Positions 25,452 to 33,894 of a stretch of DNA of 64,000 bases are shown piece by piece. The stretch covers positions 124,001 through 188,000 of the forward strand of contig QEVL01000002.1 of assembly GCA_003577305.1 (NCBI GenBank), read 5' to 3'. Within the stretch, counting starts at the first letter, position 1. Every line of letters begins with the position of its first letter. This DNA is from Burkholderiales bacterium (GTDB lineage Bacteria > Pseudomonadota > Gammaproteobacteria > Burkholderiales > Burkholderiaceae_E). A program made the position numbers and the translations under genes. The notes beneath the pieces are model-generated. The model saw nothing but the letters and a program-made list of their open reading frames with translations. It was not told the DNA's origin and did no database searches.

Positions 25452-26099
25452 TCACTGTGCGTCGCCGTCCGGCCACCAGGGTCCCCAGCGCCTCAACTGT
25501 TCGCGCTGCTGCCCGGTGAGGATCCTGTCGAGGCGGTCGGCCGCGTCGAGCGACTGTTCGAGCGCCTGCTGACGCAACTCGCCGAGCCGCCTGTAGCCGG
25601 CCAGGATCGCGGCGCGGTCACGCGTGGGTGCGAGCCATGCGTCGCGCAGCTTCGCGACTTCCTCCTGCCCCTTGCCGGCGAGTTCCCAGTGCTTCCTGCG
25701 CAGGTCGTCCTGGATCGCGAGCACCTGCTTGCGCTGCGCGTCGTCGAGATCGAGCGCCCAGAGCGCGCGGCCGACACCGGCACCCATCATGCCGCCGCCC
25801 ATCATTCCGAAGCCCATCGCGCGGCCCGATCCGCAGCCGCCCATCATCCCCGGACCAACGCCGTAGCCGTATGCGTAACCGCCCATCATGCCCGGGCCCA
25901 TCCGGTAACCGTAACCGGGGCCATGACCGTAACCCGGCCCGTAGCCGGAACCATATCCGCCCATCATTCCGGGCCCGGGCCGATAGCCGGCCGGCGGCGG
26001 CGCAGCGTCCGCAGCCGGCGTCGCCGGCTGCTGGGCGAGCGCCGCGCCGGCAACCAGCGCCAGCGCCACGAATACCGAACGATGCAACGAAGCACGCAT
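25452..26099 (-). CDS. Spy/CpxP-like periplasmic protein with Gly-Met-Tyr repeats
   Basis: The protein has 215 residues. A signal peptide of about 22 residues (ending A-A-L-A-Q-Q) is followed by a low-complexity region at 41-107. The C-terminal half is charged and helical, with the LTxxQ-like features L-D-D-A-Q-R-K-Q-V and L-T-G-Q-Q-R-E-Q-L. Spy and CpxP are ATP-independent periplasmic chaperones and stress sensors. Met-rich versions are often linked to copper, but this protein's ligand is unknown. G-G-G-A-G precedes ATG 26099. It diverges from the CAP-domain lipoprotein. Confidence 0.82.
   Translation of the reverse strand: MRASLHRSVFVALALVAGAALAQQPATPAADAAPPPAGYRPGPGMMGGYGSGYGPGYGHGPGYGYRMGPGMMGGYAYGYGVGPGMMGGCGSGRAMGFGMMGGGMMGAGVGRALWALDLDDAQRKQVLAIQDDLRRKHWELAGKGQEEVAKLRDAWLAPTRDRAAILAGYRRLGELRQQALEQSLDAADRLDRILTGQQREQLRRWGPWWPDGDAQ
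25779..25979 (-). repeat. In-frame GPGMMGG / GYG repeats in the Spy-like gene
   Basis: This segment encodes residues 41-107 of the Spy-like protein. The heptad G-P-G-M-M-G-G occurs exactly three times (residues 42-48, 68-74 and 82-88), interleaved with G-Y-G units and two further M-M-G-G copies. Eight or more Met and many Tyr residues make it a possible metal-binding or flexible linker. It is degenerate at DNA level and is not a CRISPR. Confidence 0.85.
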
Positions 26100-26283
26100 G
26101 AAGTTCTCCCAACGGGTCGACCCGGAGGGCGCCGCGCATCGCCTCGTTGTCTTCGGCTGCGGCGCCGGACGTGTTTCGGTCGGAATTTACGCCTCGAACT
26201 TGCACTCGTGCCAGCCTTCGCCGGTGGCCGACCGCTCGTCGGCCGTGAAGGCACGGCCGCGCCAAAAGCCCGACCATTGGCGG

Positions 26284-26940
26284 ATGCAGACTGCCCGCCA
26301 CCATCGCCCGCCCTCGGACCCTTGCAGCCCGGATGTCCGCGACGCGTCGTGGCGCGGCCTGCGCGCCGGGAGTGCGGCTCTGCTCGGCCTGTTGCTGGCG
26401 GCCTGCGGCGGCGGAAGCGACGTCGGCGCCGCGGCCTCGGCAGCGCTGGTCACTCCGGCGACGGCCGCCACGTCACCGACACCGGGCACCACGCCGACGC
26501 CCGCCGGCACGTCGACGAACGTCGACGCGGCAAGTGCGCTCGACCAGCTCAATGCCGCGCGCGCGGTTGCGCGCACCTGCGGCAAGACGCCGATGCCGGC
26601 GGTCGCGCCGCTGCGCTGGAGCGCGGCGCTCGAACAGGCCGCGATCGGCCACTCCGAGTGGATGCAGGCCAACAACACGATCAGCCACACCGGAGCCGGC
26701 GGCTCGAGCGTCGGCACGCGCGCGACCGCCGCGGGCTACGCCTGGAAAATGATCGGCGAGAACATCGCTGCCGGGCAGCCCGACCTGTCGCGCGTGATCG
26801 AGGCCTGGCTCGCGAGCGAAGGGCACTGCATGAACATCATGCACCCCGACTTCGTCGACGTGGCGCTCGCGCTGAAGCCGGGCACCTCGTCGAACACCTG
26901 GCGCACCTGGTGGACGCTCGACTTCGGCCGGCCGCTCTGA
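26284..26940 (+). CDS. CAP-domain (SCP/PR-1-like) lipoprotein
   Basis: I chose ATG 26284, giving 218 residues; the frame is open to 26098 but that stretch is antisense to the Spy-like promoter region. A lipoprotein signal with lipobox L-A-A-C is followed by a Thr/Pro/Ala-rich linker. The CAP domain then runs from A-L-D-Q-L-N-A-A-R to the end. It has the hallmark pieces H-S-E-W-M, I-S-H-T-G, G-E-N-I-A-A-G and G-H-C-M-N-I-M-H-P. Bacterial CAP proteins are extracytoplasmic and of unclear activity. It converges with the DUF3014 gene with no gap. Confidence 0.88.
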   Translation: MQTARHHRPPSDPCSPDVRDASWRGLRAGSAALLGLLLAACGGGSDVGAAASAALVTPATAATSPTPGTTPTPAGTSTNVDAASALDQLNAARAVARTCGKTPMPAVAPLRWSAALEQAAIGHSEWMQANNTISHTGAGGSSVGTRATAAGYAWKMIGENIAAGQPDLSRVIEAWLASEGHCMNIMHPDFVDVALALKPGTSSNTWRTWWTLDFGRPL

Positions 26941-27795
26941 TCAGCGCACCAGTTCGGCACGCAGCGCCCGCAGCGCCTTCTTCATACGGGCCGCGTGCTC
27001 GGGGCCGATGCGGATCATGATCTTGCGTCCCGCCGACAGTTTCTCGAGCAGCGGATCGACGAACCTGTAGTTGACCTTCGGCTGCACCAGCCTGATCGGG
27101 CCGCTCACCTCGGGCGCGGTGAGCATGTCGTCGATCGCCTCGATGACCCGATCGTGCAGGTGCGCCTGCGGGAAGCCCATTGCGCGGTATTCCTGCTGCA
27201 GCAGCGGGTAGAAGCGCAGGTAGATCGCGGCCATCGTCTTCGGATCGAGCGACTCGACCAGACCGACAAAGGCGTCGTAGCGCGCGAAGTTGGCCGGCTG
27301 CAGCGTGATCGAGTCGTCGGTGGAAGCCACCGCGAGCTGGCCGGGCACGCGCTTGACCGCGCTCAGTTGCGCAGGGATCAGTTCGCGCGGCAGGTGGTCG
27401 ACCGTGACCACGAAGCGGCGCGCGAAGTCCTGCATGTTCAGCACCTGCGCCAGCGCGTCGCGCCTGGCCAGCTGCAGCAGCGCCTCGAGGATCGGCGCAT
27501 CGCTGCGCTCGGGCGGCGGCATCGTGCTCGCATCGGGCAGCGCGCCCGGTAGCGGGTTCTTCGGCCCGTCGGCAACCGGGGCCGGCGGCGCAGCCTCGGC
27601 GGGCTGCGCAGGCGCCGCAGCGGCCTCGACGGGTGCAGCGCTCTCGGGTGCCGCGGCAGTGGTGGGCGGTGGCACCGGCCTGGGTGTCTCGCGTTGCCAC
27701 AGGTAGATGCCGCCGGCGATCGCCGCGATCGCCAGCACGACGAGCCACCACGGCGGGCCCGCGGTGGAAGCGGGGGGGGCGTTCGGGGGCGGCAT
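26941..27795 (-). CDS. DUF3014 membrane-anchored protein
   Basis: The protein has 284 residues. One N-terminal transmembrane helix (W-W-L-V-V-L-A-I-A-A-I-A-G-G-I-Y-L) is followed by an Ala/Pro-rich linker and a conserved domain from about residue 100, containing L-L-Q-E-Y-R-A-M-G-F-P and V-N-Y-R-F-V-D-P-L-L-E. It matches DUF3014, found widely in proteobacteria; its role is unknown. A run of eight G at 27772-27779 lies in the first codons and could slip. It is downstream of gdhA on the same strand, 45 nt away. Confidence 0.85.
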   Translation of the reverse strand: MPPPNAPPASTAGPPWWLVVLAIAAIAGGIYLWQRETPRPVPPPTTAAAPESAAPVEAAAAPAQPAEAAPPAPVADGPKNPLPGALPDASTMPPPERSDAPILEALLQLARRDALAQVLNMQDFARRFVVTVDHLPRELIPAQLSAVKRVPGQLAVASTDDSITLQPANFARYDAFVGLVESLDPKTMAAIYLRFYPLLQQEYRAMGFPQAHLHDRVIEAIDDMLTAPEVSGPIRLVQPKVNYRFVDPLLEKLSAGRKIMIRIGPEHAARMKKALRALRAELVR

Positions 27796-27840
27796 CGGCG
27801 TCGTTCGCGGCGTAATGATCGCGCAAAGGCAGAGCGTAGC

Positions 27841-29184
27841 TCAGATTACGCCTTGCGCGAGCATCGCATCGGCCACCTTGACGAAGCCCGAGATGTTGGC
27901 GCCGTCGACGTAGTTGATGCTGCCGTCTTCGCGCCGCCCGTGCCGCGTGCAGCTCTCGTGGATCGCCTTCATGATCGCGTGCAGCCGCTCGTCGACCTCG
28001 GCGTGCGTCCAGCCGAGGCGTTGGGCGTTCTGGGCCATCTCGAGCCCCGAGGTGGCCACGCCACCGGCATTGCTCGCCTTGCCCGGCGCGTAGAGCACAC
28101 GGGCGTGCTGCAGCACGTCGACCGCATCGAGCGTGCAGGGCATGTTCGCGCCCTCTGCGACACAGACCACGCCGTTGGCCACGAGCGTCTTCGCGTCGTG
28201 CTCGTCGAGCTCGTTCTGGGTGGCGCAGGGCAGCGCGATGTCTGCCGGGATGTGCCATGGCTTGCGCCCGGCCTCGAAGGGCAGGCCATGCTCCCGGGCG
28301 AACTCCTCGAGCCGGCCGCGGCGCTCGTTCTTCAGCGTCATCAGCGCTGCGAGCCGGTCCTCGTCGAAGCCCTCCGGGACGTGCACGGTGCCGCCCGAGT
28401 CGGACGCGGTGATCACCTTCGCGCCGAGGTCCATCGCTTTCTCGATCGCATACTGGGCGACGTTGCCCGATCCGGAGACCGAGACGGTCATGCCTTCGAA
28501 CGAGCGGCCGGTGCGGCGCAGCATCTCCTGCGCGAAGTAGACGGTGCCGTAGCCGGTGGCCTCGGGCCGCATCAGGCTGCCGCCGTAGCTCAGGCCCTTG
28601 CCGGTGAACACGCAGGAGGCGTTGTTGCCCAGTTTCTTCATCATGCCGGCCATGAAGCCGACCTCGCGCGCGCCCACGCCGATGTCGCCGGCCGGAACGT
28701 CGGTGTCGGCCCCCAGGTGGCGGTGCAGCTCGAGCATCAGCGACTGGCAGAAGCGCATCACTTCGCCATCGCTCTTGCCCTTGGGATCGAAGTCGGAACC
28801 GCCCTTGCCGCCGCCCATCGGCAGCGAAGTGAGCGCGTTCTTGAAGGTCTGCTCGAAAGCGAGGAACTTCAGGATGGAGAGGTTCACCGACGGGTGGAAG
28901 CGCATGCCCCCCTTGTACGGGCCGATCGCCATGCTGTGCTGGATGCGAAACGCACGGTTGACGCGCGTGTTGCCTTCGTCGTCGACCCAGCAGACACGGA
29001 ACTGCAGCACCCGGTCGGGCTCGACCAGCCGTTCGAGCAGCGCATCGTCGGCGTAGTGCGGGAACTCCTGCAGGAACCCCCAGATGCTGCCCATCACTTC
29101 CTTGACAGCCTGCAGGTACTCGGGCTGATGCGGATCGCGTTGCGCGAGCGACGCGAGAAATGCTTCCGGGCTGGCGTATTTCAC
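27841..29184 (-). CDS. gdhA: NADP-specific glutamate dehydrogenase
   Basis: The enzyme makes glutamate from 2-oxoglutarate, ammonium and NADPH. GTG 29184 with AGGAG five bases upstream gives 447 residues, the standard length of hexameric GdhA. The substrate-binding G-P-Y-K-G-G-M-R-F-H-P (from residue 88), the catalytic Lys127 in G-G-G-K-G-G-S-D-F-D-P-K-G and the Rossmann S-G-S-G-N-V-A segment are intact. A 9-bp inverted repeat in the leader pairs with the ribosome site (29187-29253). It diverges from the cDPG-synthase-like gene. Confidence 0.96.
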   Translation of the reverse strand: MKYASPEAFLASLAQRDPHQPEYLQAVKEVMGSIWGFLQEFPHYADDALLERLVEPDRVLQFRVCWVDDEGNTRVNRAFRIQHSMAIGPYKGGMRFHPSVNLSILKFLAFEQTFKNALTSLPMGGGKGGSDFDPKGKSDGEVMRFCQSLMLELHRHLGADTDVPAGDIGVGAREVGFMAGMMKKLGNNASCVFTGKGLSYGGSLMRPEATGYGTVYFAQEMLRRTGRSFEGMTVSVSGSGNVAQYAIEKAMDLGAKVITASDSGGTVHVPEGFDEDRLAALMTLKNERRGRLEEFAREHGLPFEAGRKPWHIPADIALPCATQNELDEHDAKTLVANGVVCVAEGANMPCTLDAVDVLQHARVLYAPGKASNAGGVATSGLEMAQNAQRLGWTHAEVDERLHAIMKAIHESCTRHGRREDGSINYVDGANISGFVKVADAMLAQGVI

Positions 29185-29186
29185 CT

Positions 29187-29253
29187 GGACTCCTGGTTCG
29201 TCATCGTTGCATGTGTGGGGCGGCGCGCCACCCGCGATGCATGTCAGGAGTCC
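29187..29253 (-). promoter_or_regulatory. gdhA mRNA leader structure masking the ribosome binding site
   Basis: On the minus strand the sequence GGACTCCTG (29253-29245) is perfectly complementary to CAGGAGTCC (29195-29187). The second arm contains the AGGAG ribosome site that lies 5 nt before the gdhA GTG. Between the arms a second GC hairpin can form (GGGTGG with CCGCCC at about 29216-29231), as well as a 5-bp TGCAT/ATGCA helix. This is the layout of a translational switch or thermometer. Which signal, if any, it senses is unknown. Confidence 0.55.
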
Positions 29254-29370
29254 GCAGCGGGTGCCGAGCACCCTGGCGAAGCGCGGGCAGCGAAACGCCG
29301 AACCGCGAATCGTAACAGGTTCGCCGGATCGGCTACCGTTGCGATTTTGCGACCCCGAACCCGACAGACC

Positions 29371-30711
29371 ATGACCCGACCCAGCCGCATCCTGATCCTC
29401 GGCGCCGCCGGGCGCGACTTCCACAACTTCAACCAGGTCTATCGCGACGACCCGGGAGTCGAGGTGGTGGCGTTCACCGCGACGCAGATCCCGGGCATTT
29501 CCGGGCGACGCTATCCGCCGGAACTGGCCGGCCCCCGCTACCCGCAGGGCATCCCGATCGAGGACGAAGCGCGCCTGGAAGCCCTGTGCCGCGAGCGCGG
29601 CGTCGATCGCGTCGTCTTCGCGTACAGCGACGTCACGCATGCGCACGTGATGCACTGCGCGTCGCGCGCGCTGGCCTCGGGCTGCGACGTGAGCCTGCTC
29701 GGTCCGGCGGCGACGATGCTGGCGTCGAGCCGGCCGGTGATCGCGATCTCGGCGGTGCGCACCGGCTGCGGCAAGTCGCAGATCGCGCGCTGGCTCTCGG
29801 CGTGGCTGCGCGAGCGCGGCTGGCGGGTCGCGGTACTCAGGCATCCGATGCCCTACGGCGACCTGGTCGCGGCCCGGGCGCAGCGCTTCGCGACGATGGC
29901 CGATCTCGATGCCGCGGGCTGCACCGCCGAGGAGCGCGAGGAATACGAGCCGCATCTCGCCGCCGGCAACCTCGTCTTCGCCGGCGTCGACTACGCCGAA
30001 GTGCTGCGGCGCGCCGAGGCCGAGGCCGACCTGATCGTCTGGGACGGCGGCAACAACGATTTTCCGTTTGTGCGTCCCGGCCTGCACCTGGTGCTGGCCG
30101 ACGCACTGCGCCCCGACCAGGTGGACACGCACCATCCGGGCGAGACGGTGGCGCGCATGGCCGACGTGCTGGTCGTGAACAAGGTCGATGCGGCCGCGGC
30201 ACCGGCGGTCGAGGCACTGGAACAGCGGCTGCGAGCGGTGAATGCGCATGCGCCGATCGTCCGGGCGGCATCGCCGGTGCGGCTGGACGACCCGCAGGCG
30301 GTAGCCGGTCGGCGCGTGCTGGTCGTGGAGGACGGCCCGACGATCACGCACGGCGGCATGGCAACCGGAGCCGGGCACACCGCGGCGCTGGCCGCAGGCG
30401 CGGCAACGATCATCGATCCGCGGCCCTTCGCCGACGGCTCGCTGGCCGCCGCCTACGCGGCCTTCCCGCACATCGGACCGGTGCTGCCGGCAATGGGTTA
30501 CGGCGCGCAGCAGCGCGCGGAACTGGCGCGCTGCATCGCGGCCAGCGGTGCGGAGGTGGTCGTCGCGGGCACGCCGATCGACCTCGTCTCGATGCTCGGG
30601 CTGTCGGTTCCGGTGGTGCGCGCACGCTATCGCTTCGAGCAGCACGGCGGCGCCCGGCTCGACGGGATCGTCGAAGCCTGGCTCAGCGCCTCGGCATCTC
30701 GAAGTCGATGA
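29371..30711 (+). CDS. P-loop protein of the cyclic 2,3-diphosphoglycerate synthase family
   Basis: The protein has 446 residues. The N-terminal domain resembles a small-nucleotide-binding domain (I-L-I-L-G-A-A-G-R-D-F-H-N-F-N). A P-loop follows at about 129-137 (V-R-T-G-C-G-K-S), along with W-D-G-G-N-N-D and V-V-N-K-V-D segments. This pattern is typical of archaeal cyclic 2,3-diphosphoglycerate synthetase and its bacterial homologues, which are usually annotated only as GTPases. Whether bacteria make cyclic 2,3-DPG with it is not established. It stands alone on the plus strand and converges, with a 29-nt overlap, with the gene at 30683. Confidence 0.82.
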   Translation: MTRPSRILILGAAGRDFHNFNQVYRDDPGVEVVAFTATQIPGISGRRYPPELAGPRYPQGIPIEDEARLEALCRERGVDRVVFAYSDVTHAHVMHCASRALASGCDVSLLGPAATMLASSRPVIAISAVRTGCGKSQIARWLSAWLRERGWRVAVLRHPMPYGDLVAARAQRFATMADLDAAGCTAEEREEYEPHLAAGNLVFAGVDYAEVLRRAEAEADLIVWDGGNNDFPFVRPGLHLVLADALRPDQVDTHHPGETVARMADVLVVNKVDAAAAPAVEALEQRLRAVNAHAPIVRAASPVRLDDPQAVAGRRVLVVEDGPTITHGGMATGAGHTAALAAGAATIIDPRPFADGSLAAAYAAFPHIGPVLPAMGYGAQQRAELARCIAASGAEVVVAGTPIDLVSMLGLSVPVVRARYRFEQHGGARLDGIVEAWLSASASRSR

Positions 30712-31450
30712 TGCGGGTGCTGCCGCGCAGCCTGCCGACCGGGGTGTCGATGTGCTGCTCCACCTGCAGGAACACGCCGAGCTGCTCGAGGTACAGCACC
30801 GTCGCGCCCACTCTCACCGGGATGCCGTGATAGTGACCGCGCCCGTCGCACGCGATCGTGCGCGCGTTGCCCGGCATCGCCGGGTGCACGCCCGAGGCGG
30901 CGCGCGTGGCGCCCGCGACGCAGTCCTGCGACAGCGACGAACCCTCCTCCTCGTAATCGAGCCGGAAATGCGCGCCCGCCGCAAGCGGCAACTGCAACCC
31001 CTGCACCTGCACGTCGAGCACGGTGTCGCCGGGATGCACCACCGTCAGGCCGCGCACGCTGATGCCACGGCGCGCCGGGCGCGGTTTCGGCGCCAGCGTC
31101 TCGTGAACCACCGGGCTCAGGCCCGGCGGCAGTTCCGGCCCACCGCCGTCGAATCGCTCGCGAACCCGGCGCGGTGCGCGCATCGGCCGCCGCGTCTCGA
31201 GGGTCCAGTCGAAGGCGGCCACCGGCTCGCCGCGACCGATGAGCCCGGCCGAAGACAGCGTTTCGACGAGCGCCGGCGGCAGCGAAACGGAACCGGCCCG
31301 AACCGCCGCGGTCGCATCGGCCGCATGCGTTTCGGCGCCGAGCGCACCGGCGCCCAGCCCGAGGCCGAACAACAGCCACGGCAGCACCCCGCTCACCGAC
31401 GCGAGCCGCACTCTCGGCTGCCTGCCGGTGCGGCGCGGCGACGACGCCAC
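30683..31450 (-). CDS. Unrecognised exported protein
   Basis: The protein has 255 residues from GTG 31450, directly after the ubiJ stop (TGA-GTG). A basic N-terminus and one hydrophobic segment at about 20-40 suggest a signal peptide or anchor. The rest is soluble, with Pro/Arg-rich stretches and a C-terminal beta-rich part (G-I-P-V-R-V-G-A-T-V-L-Y-L-E). I do not recognise a family. It occupies the position where ubiB would often follow ubiJ. Its last 29 nt overlap the convergent gene at 29371. Confidence 0.7.
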   Translation of the reverse strand: MASSPRRTGRQPRVRLASVSGVLPWLLFGLGLGAGALGAETHAADATAAVRAGSVSLPPALVETLSSAGLIGRGEPVAAFDWTLETRRPMRAPRRVRERFDGGGPELPPGLSPVVHETLAPKPRPARRGISVRGLTVVHPGDTVLDVQVQGLQLPLAAGAHFRLDYEEEGSSLSQDCVAGATRAASGVHPAMPGNARTIACDGRGHYHGIPVRVGATVLYLEQLGVFLQVEQHIDTPVGRLRGSTRIIDFEMPRR

Positions 31451-32113
31451 TCAGGGTGCTGCGGAACGCACGCGGCCACCGCCGCGGCCTGCCCGCTCTT
31501 CGATCCGCGCGATGCGCGCTTCCAGCAGATCGAGCGCGGCGCCGAGCGCAGCCAGCTCGCCGCGCGCGACCAGCTGGGCGCCGTCACCCACGAGGTGCGC
31601 GAGCGCCGAAGTCTCGACCCGGCTGCGCAAGTCGCGCGCGCTCGCCCGAGCGGACTCGACTCCGGTGCCGATGCGGCGCGCGAGCACATCGCCGACCACG
31701 CGGCTGAGGTCTTCCTCGACGTCCCAGCGCAACTGTCGGGCAATTTCGCCCAGCACCTCCGCCAGCGCCGCTTCACCCTCGATGCGCAGGTGCGGCGTGA
31801 GCGCCCGCGGACCGCCACGCAGCAGCGCGAAAGCGGCATCGACCGAGGGCTGCAGCAGCATCCGCACCGCGGCCTCGGGCTCGCCTTCCTCGGGCCACGG
31901 CAGCAGTTCGAGGCGCCCGTCGTCGCGGACTCGCGCGAGAAGCTGCGGTGGGGGCAGTCCGGCCAGTGGCGCGGCATCGGCGCCGATGCGCACGACGCGG
32001 CCGGCGAAGCCGGCGAGCCGCGCGCGCGCCCAGTCGTGCTGGCGCAGCAGGTGATCGAGCGCCGCGAGCAGCGTGGAGGCGCCGCCATCGGCCAGGCGGT
32101 GCGCGAGCGGCAT
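31451..32113 (-). CDS. ubiJ: Ubiquinone biosynthesis accessory factor UbiJ (SCP2-like)
   Basis: The protein has 220 residues. The N-terminal SCP2-type lipid-binding domain carries V-V-R-I-G-A-D and L-R-I-E-G-E-A-A-L-A-E-V-L. A C-terminal helical region E-A-R-I-A-R-I-E-E-R may form a coiled coil. UbiJ binds ubiquinone precursors for the late cytosolic Ubi complex. It lies downstream of ubiE in the order DUF971-ubiE-Tim44-ubiJ, which supports the assignment. The gap to the Tim44-like gene is 15 nt. Confidence 0.85.
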   Translation of the reverse strand: MPLAHRLADGGASTLLAALDHLLRQHDWARARLAGFAGRVVRIGADAAPLAGLPPPQLLARVRDDGRLELLPWPEEGEPEAAVRMLLQPSVDAAFALLRGGPRALTPHLRIEGEAALAEVLGEIARQLRWDVEEDLSRVVGDVLARRIGTGVESARASARDLRSRVETSALAHLVGDGAQLVARGELAALGAALDLLEARIARIEERAGRGGGRVRSAAP

Positions 32114-32128
32114 CAGGGCGTGTTCACG

Positions 32129-33049
32129 CTACCCGAGTTGCTGGATGCCGGCCAGCACCCAGCCGCTGTTGCCGCTCACCGGCTTGATCAGGTTCCAGAC
32201 CTCGTCGAACGGCCGAGCCTCGCCGTCGGCGTCTTCGCGGATCATGCCGGTGAAGCGCAGGCTGGCGATGTGCTCGAGCGCGGTGGTCTCGATGCCGAGC
32301 AGCTGCGCGTCGAGCGTGACCACGTCGGTGCGGTTGGACGCGCCCTTGCGCTCGGCGATGTCGCGCGCGAGTTCCGCGTACATCTCGGGCGTGGTGAATT
32401 CGCGCAGATCGGCCAGGTCGGCCGCGTCGAAGGCGGCCTGCAGGCGCACGAACTGGACCTTCGCGGTGCGCACGAAGCCCTCGATGTCGAACCCGGCCGG
32501 GATGCCCCAGGCATCGGTCGGCGCAGCAGCGGGCGCCACCGGCGCGACCGTGCGGCGCTGCCCCGCCTGGACGTCGGCCTCGGGCAGCGGCGAATAACGC
32601 ACGGTGGCCTCCTGTCCGAGACTGGCCTTCGAATAGCCTGCACCCTGCCAGGCGTGCTGCTGCCCGGTGGCGGGGCGCCGCGCGCCGAGCATGCGCAATA
32701 CCGCCAGCGCAGCGAATGCCAGCAGCGCGATCAGCATGAACGACGCGAGTTCTTCGCCGAAACCGAGGTGGCTGGCCAGCGCGGCCAGCCCGAGACCTGC
32801 CGCCAGGCCGGCGATCGGGCCGAGCCAGCGGTTGCCGGCACCGGGCGCGGCCGCGCCCGGCTGACGCGCTGGAGCCTGCGGTGCCGCGGCCGGCTGTCGC
32901 GGCGCCGCGCTGCGCTGGGTCACCTTGCCCGACTGCTGGCCGAAGGACTTGCCGCCGCCCAGGCGGCGCGCTTCGGCTTCGGGTGAAATCAGTGCAGTCG
33001 AGGCAACGACGGCGACGAGCACCGACAGGATTCGGACCATCAGTTTCAT
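32129..33049 (-). CDS. Tim44-like domain membrane protein
   Basis: The protein has 306 residues from ATG 33049, chosen because GGAG is 5 nt upstream; a GTG two codons earlier is less likely. An N-terminal signal or anchor is followed by R-R-L-G-G-G-K-S-F-G-Q-Q-S and a Pro/Ala-rich stretch. Two hydrophobic helices come next at about 78-115, then a C-terminal Tim44-like domain (F-V-R-L-Q-A-A-F-D, M-Y-A-E-L-A-R-D-I). Such proteins lie with ubiE in many betaproteobacteria. Their role is unknown; a link to membrane-associated quinone synthesis is only positional. Confidence 0.85.
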   Translation of the reverse strand: MKLMVRILSVLVAVVASTALISPEAEARRLGGGKSFGQQSGKVTQRSAAPRQPAAAPQAPARQPGAAAPGAGNRWLGPIAGLAAGLGLAALASHLGFGEELASFMLIALLAFAALAVLRMLGARRPATGQQHAWQGAGYSKASLGQEATVRYSPLPEADVQAGQRRTVAPVAPAAAPTDAWGIPAGFDIEGFVRTAKVQFVRLQAAFDAADLADLREFTTPEMYAELARDIAERKGASNRTDVVTLDAQLLGIETTALEHIASLRFTGMIREDADGEARPFDEVWNLIKPVSGNSGWVLAGIQQLG

Positions 33050-33137
33050 GAACACTCCGCATTCAGGATCGTTCGCACGACCCGACAGTGGGGCCGAGCC
33101 CCGCCAAAACCAACGAGGAAAACCCGCGGCCCGCGCA

Positions 33138-33878
33138 CTACGGCTTGAACCCCTCGTGCAGCGCGACGACGCCGCCGGTGAGGTTGAAGTAGCGCACCCG
33201 CGAAAAGCCTGCCTCCTCCATCATCGTCTTCAGCGTTTCCTGGTCGGGATGCATGCGGATCGACTCGGCCAGGTAGCGATAGCTGGCCTCGTCGCCGGCC
33301 ACGCGCTTTCCGAGCCACGGCAGCACCGAGAACGAGTAGAGGTCGTACAACGGCGCCAATGCCTTACGCACCTGCGAGAACTCGAGCACCAGCAGGCGGC
33401 CTCCGGACGCGAGCACACGCTGCATCTCGACGAGCGCGCGCTCCTTGTGCGTCATGTTGCGCAGGCCGAAGGCGACGGTGACACGGTCGAAGTAGCCGTC
33501 GGGAAACGGCAGCGCCTCGGCGTCGCACTGAACCGCCGGCTGCAGGCAGCCGTCGTCGACCATGCGGTCGCGTCCCACCGCGAGCATCGAGGCGTTGATG
33601 TCGGTGAGCCAGACCTGGCCCTCGGGCCCGACGCGACGCGCGAACGCGCGCGCCAGATCGGCCGTGCCGCCGGCCACGTCGAGCACGCGCATGCCGGGCC
33701 GCACCGCGGCCTGCCCGATCGTGAACGCCTTCCAGAGCCGGTGCAGGCCGGCCGACATGAGGTCGTTCATCAGGTCGTAGCGCGCGGCGACCGAGTGGAA
33801 CACGCCGGCAACGCGCGTCGCCTTCGCCGCCTCGTCGACGCTCTCGTAGCCGAAGTGGGTGGTGCGGGGTTCGCTCAT
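33138..33878 (-). CDS. ubiE: Demethylmenaquinone / 2-methoxy-6-polyprenylbenzoquinol methyltransferase UbiE
   Basis: This SAM-dependent methyltransferase performs the C-methylation step of ubiquinone (and menaquinone) synthesis. It has 246 residues. The UbiE signature [17 protein letters not shown] is intact, as is the SAM motif [12 protein letters not shown]. The C-terminal [12 protein letters not shown] is also intact. It lies 16 nt downstream of the DUF971 gene, probably co-transcribed. Confidence 0.96.
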   Translation of the reverse strand: MSEPRTTHFGYESVDEAAKATRVAGVFHSVAARYDLMNDLMSAGLHRLWKAFTIGQAAVRPGMRVLDVAGGTADLARAFARRVGPEGQVWLTDINASMLAVGRDRMVDDGCLQPAVQCDAEALPFPDGYFDRVTVAFGLRNMTHKERALVEMQRVLASGGRLLVLEFSQVRKALAPLYDLYSFSVLPWLGKRVAGDEASYRYLAESIRMHPDQETLKTMMEEAGFSRVRYFNLTGGVVALHEGFKP

Positions 33879-33894
33879 CGGCGCGGCGGCGCGA

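Noticed and set aside
25779..25979. Repeat array that could resemble a CRISPR
   Set aside because: The repeats are short, degenerate and in frame with Gly-Met-Met and Gly-Tyr codons; there are no uniform spacers and no cas genes.
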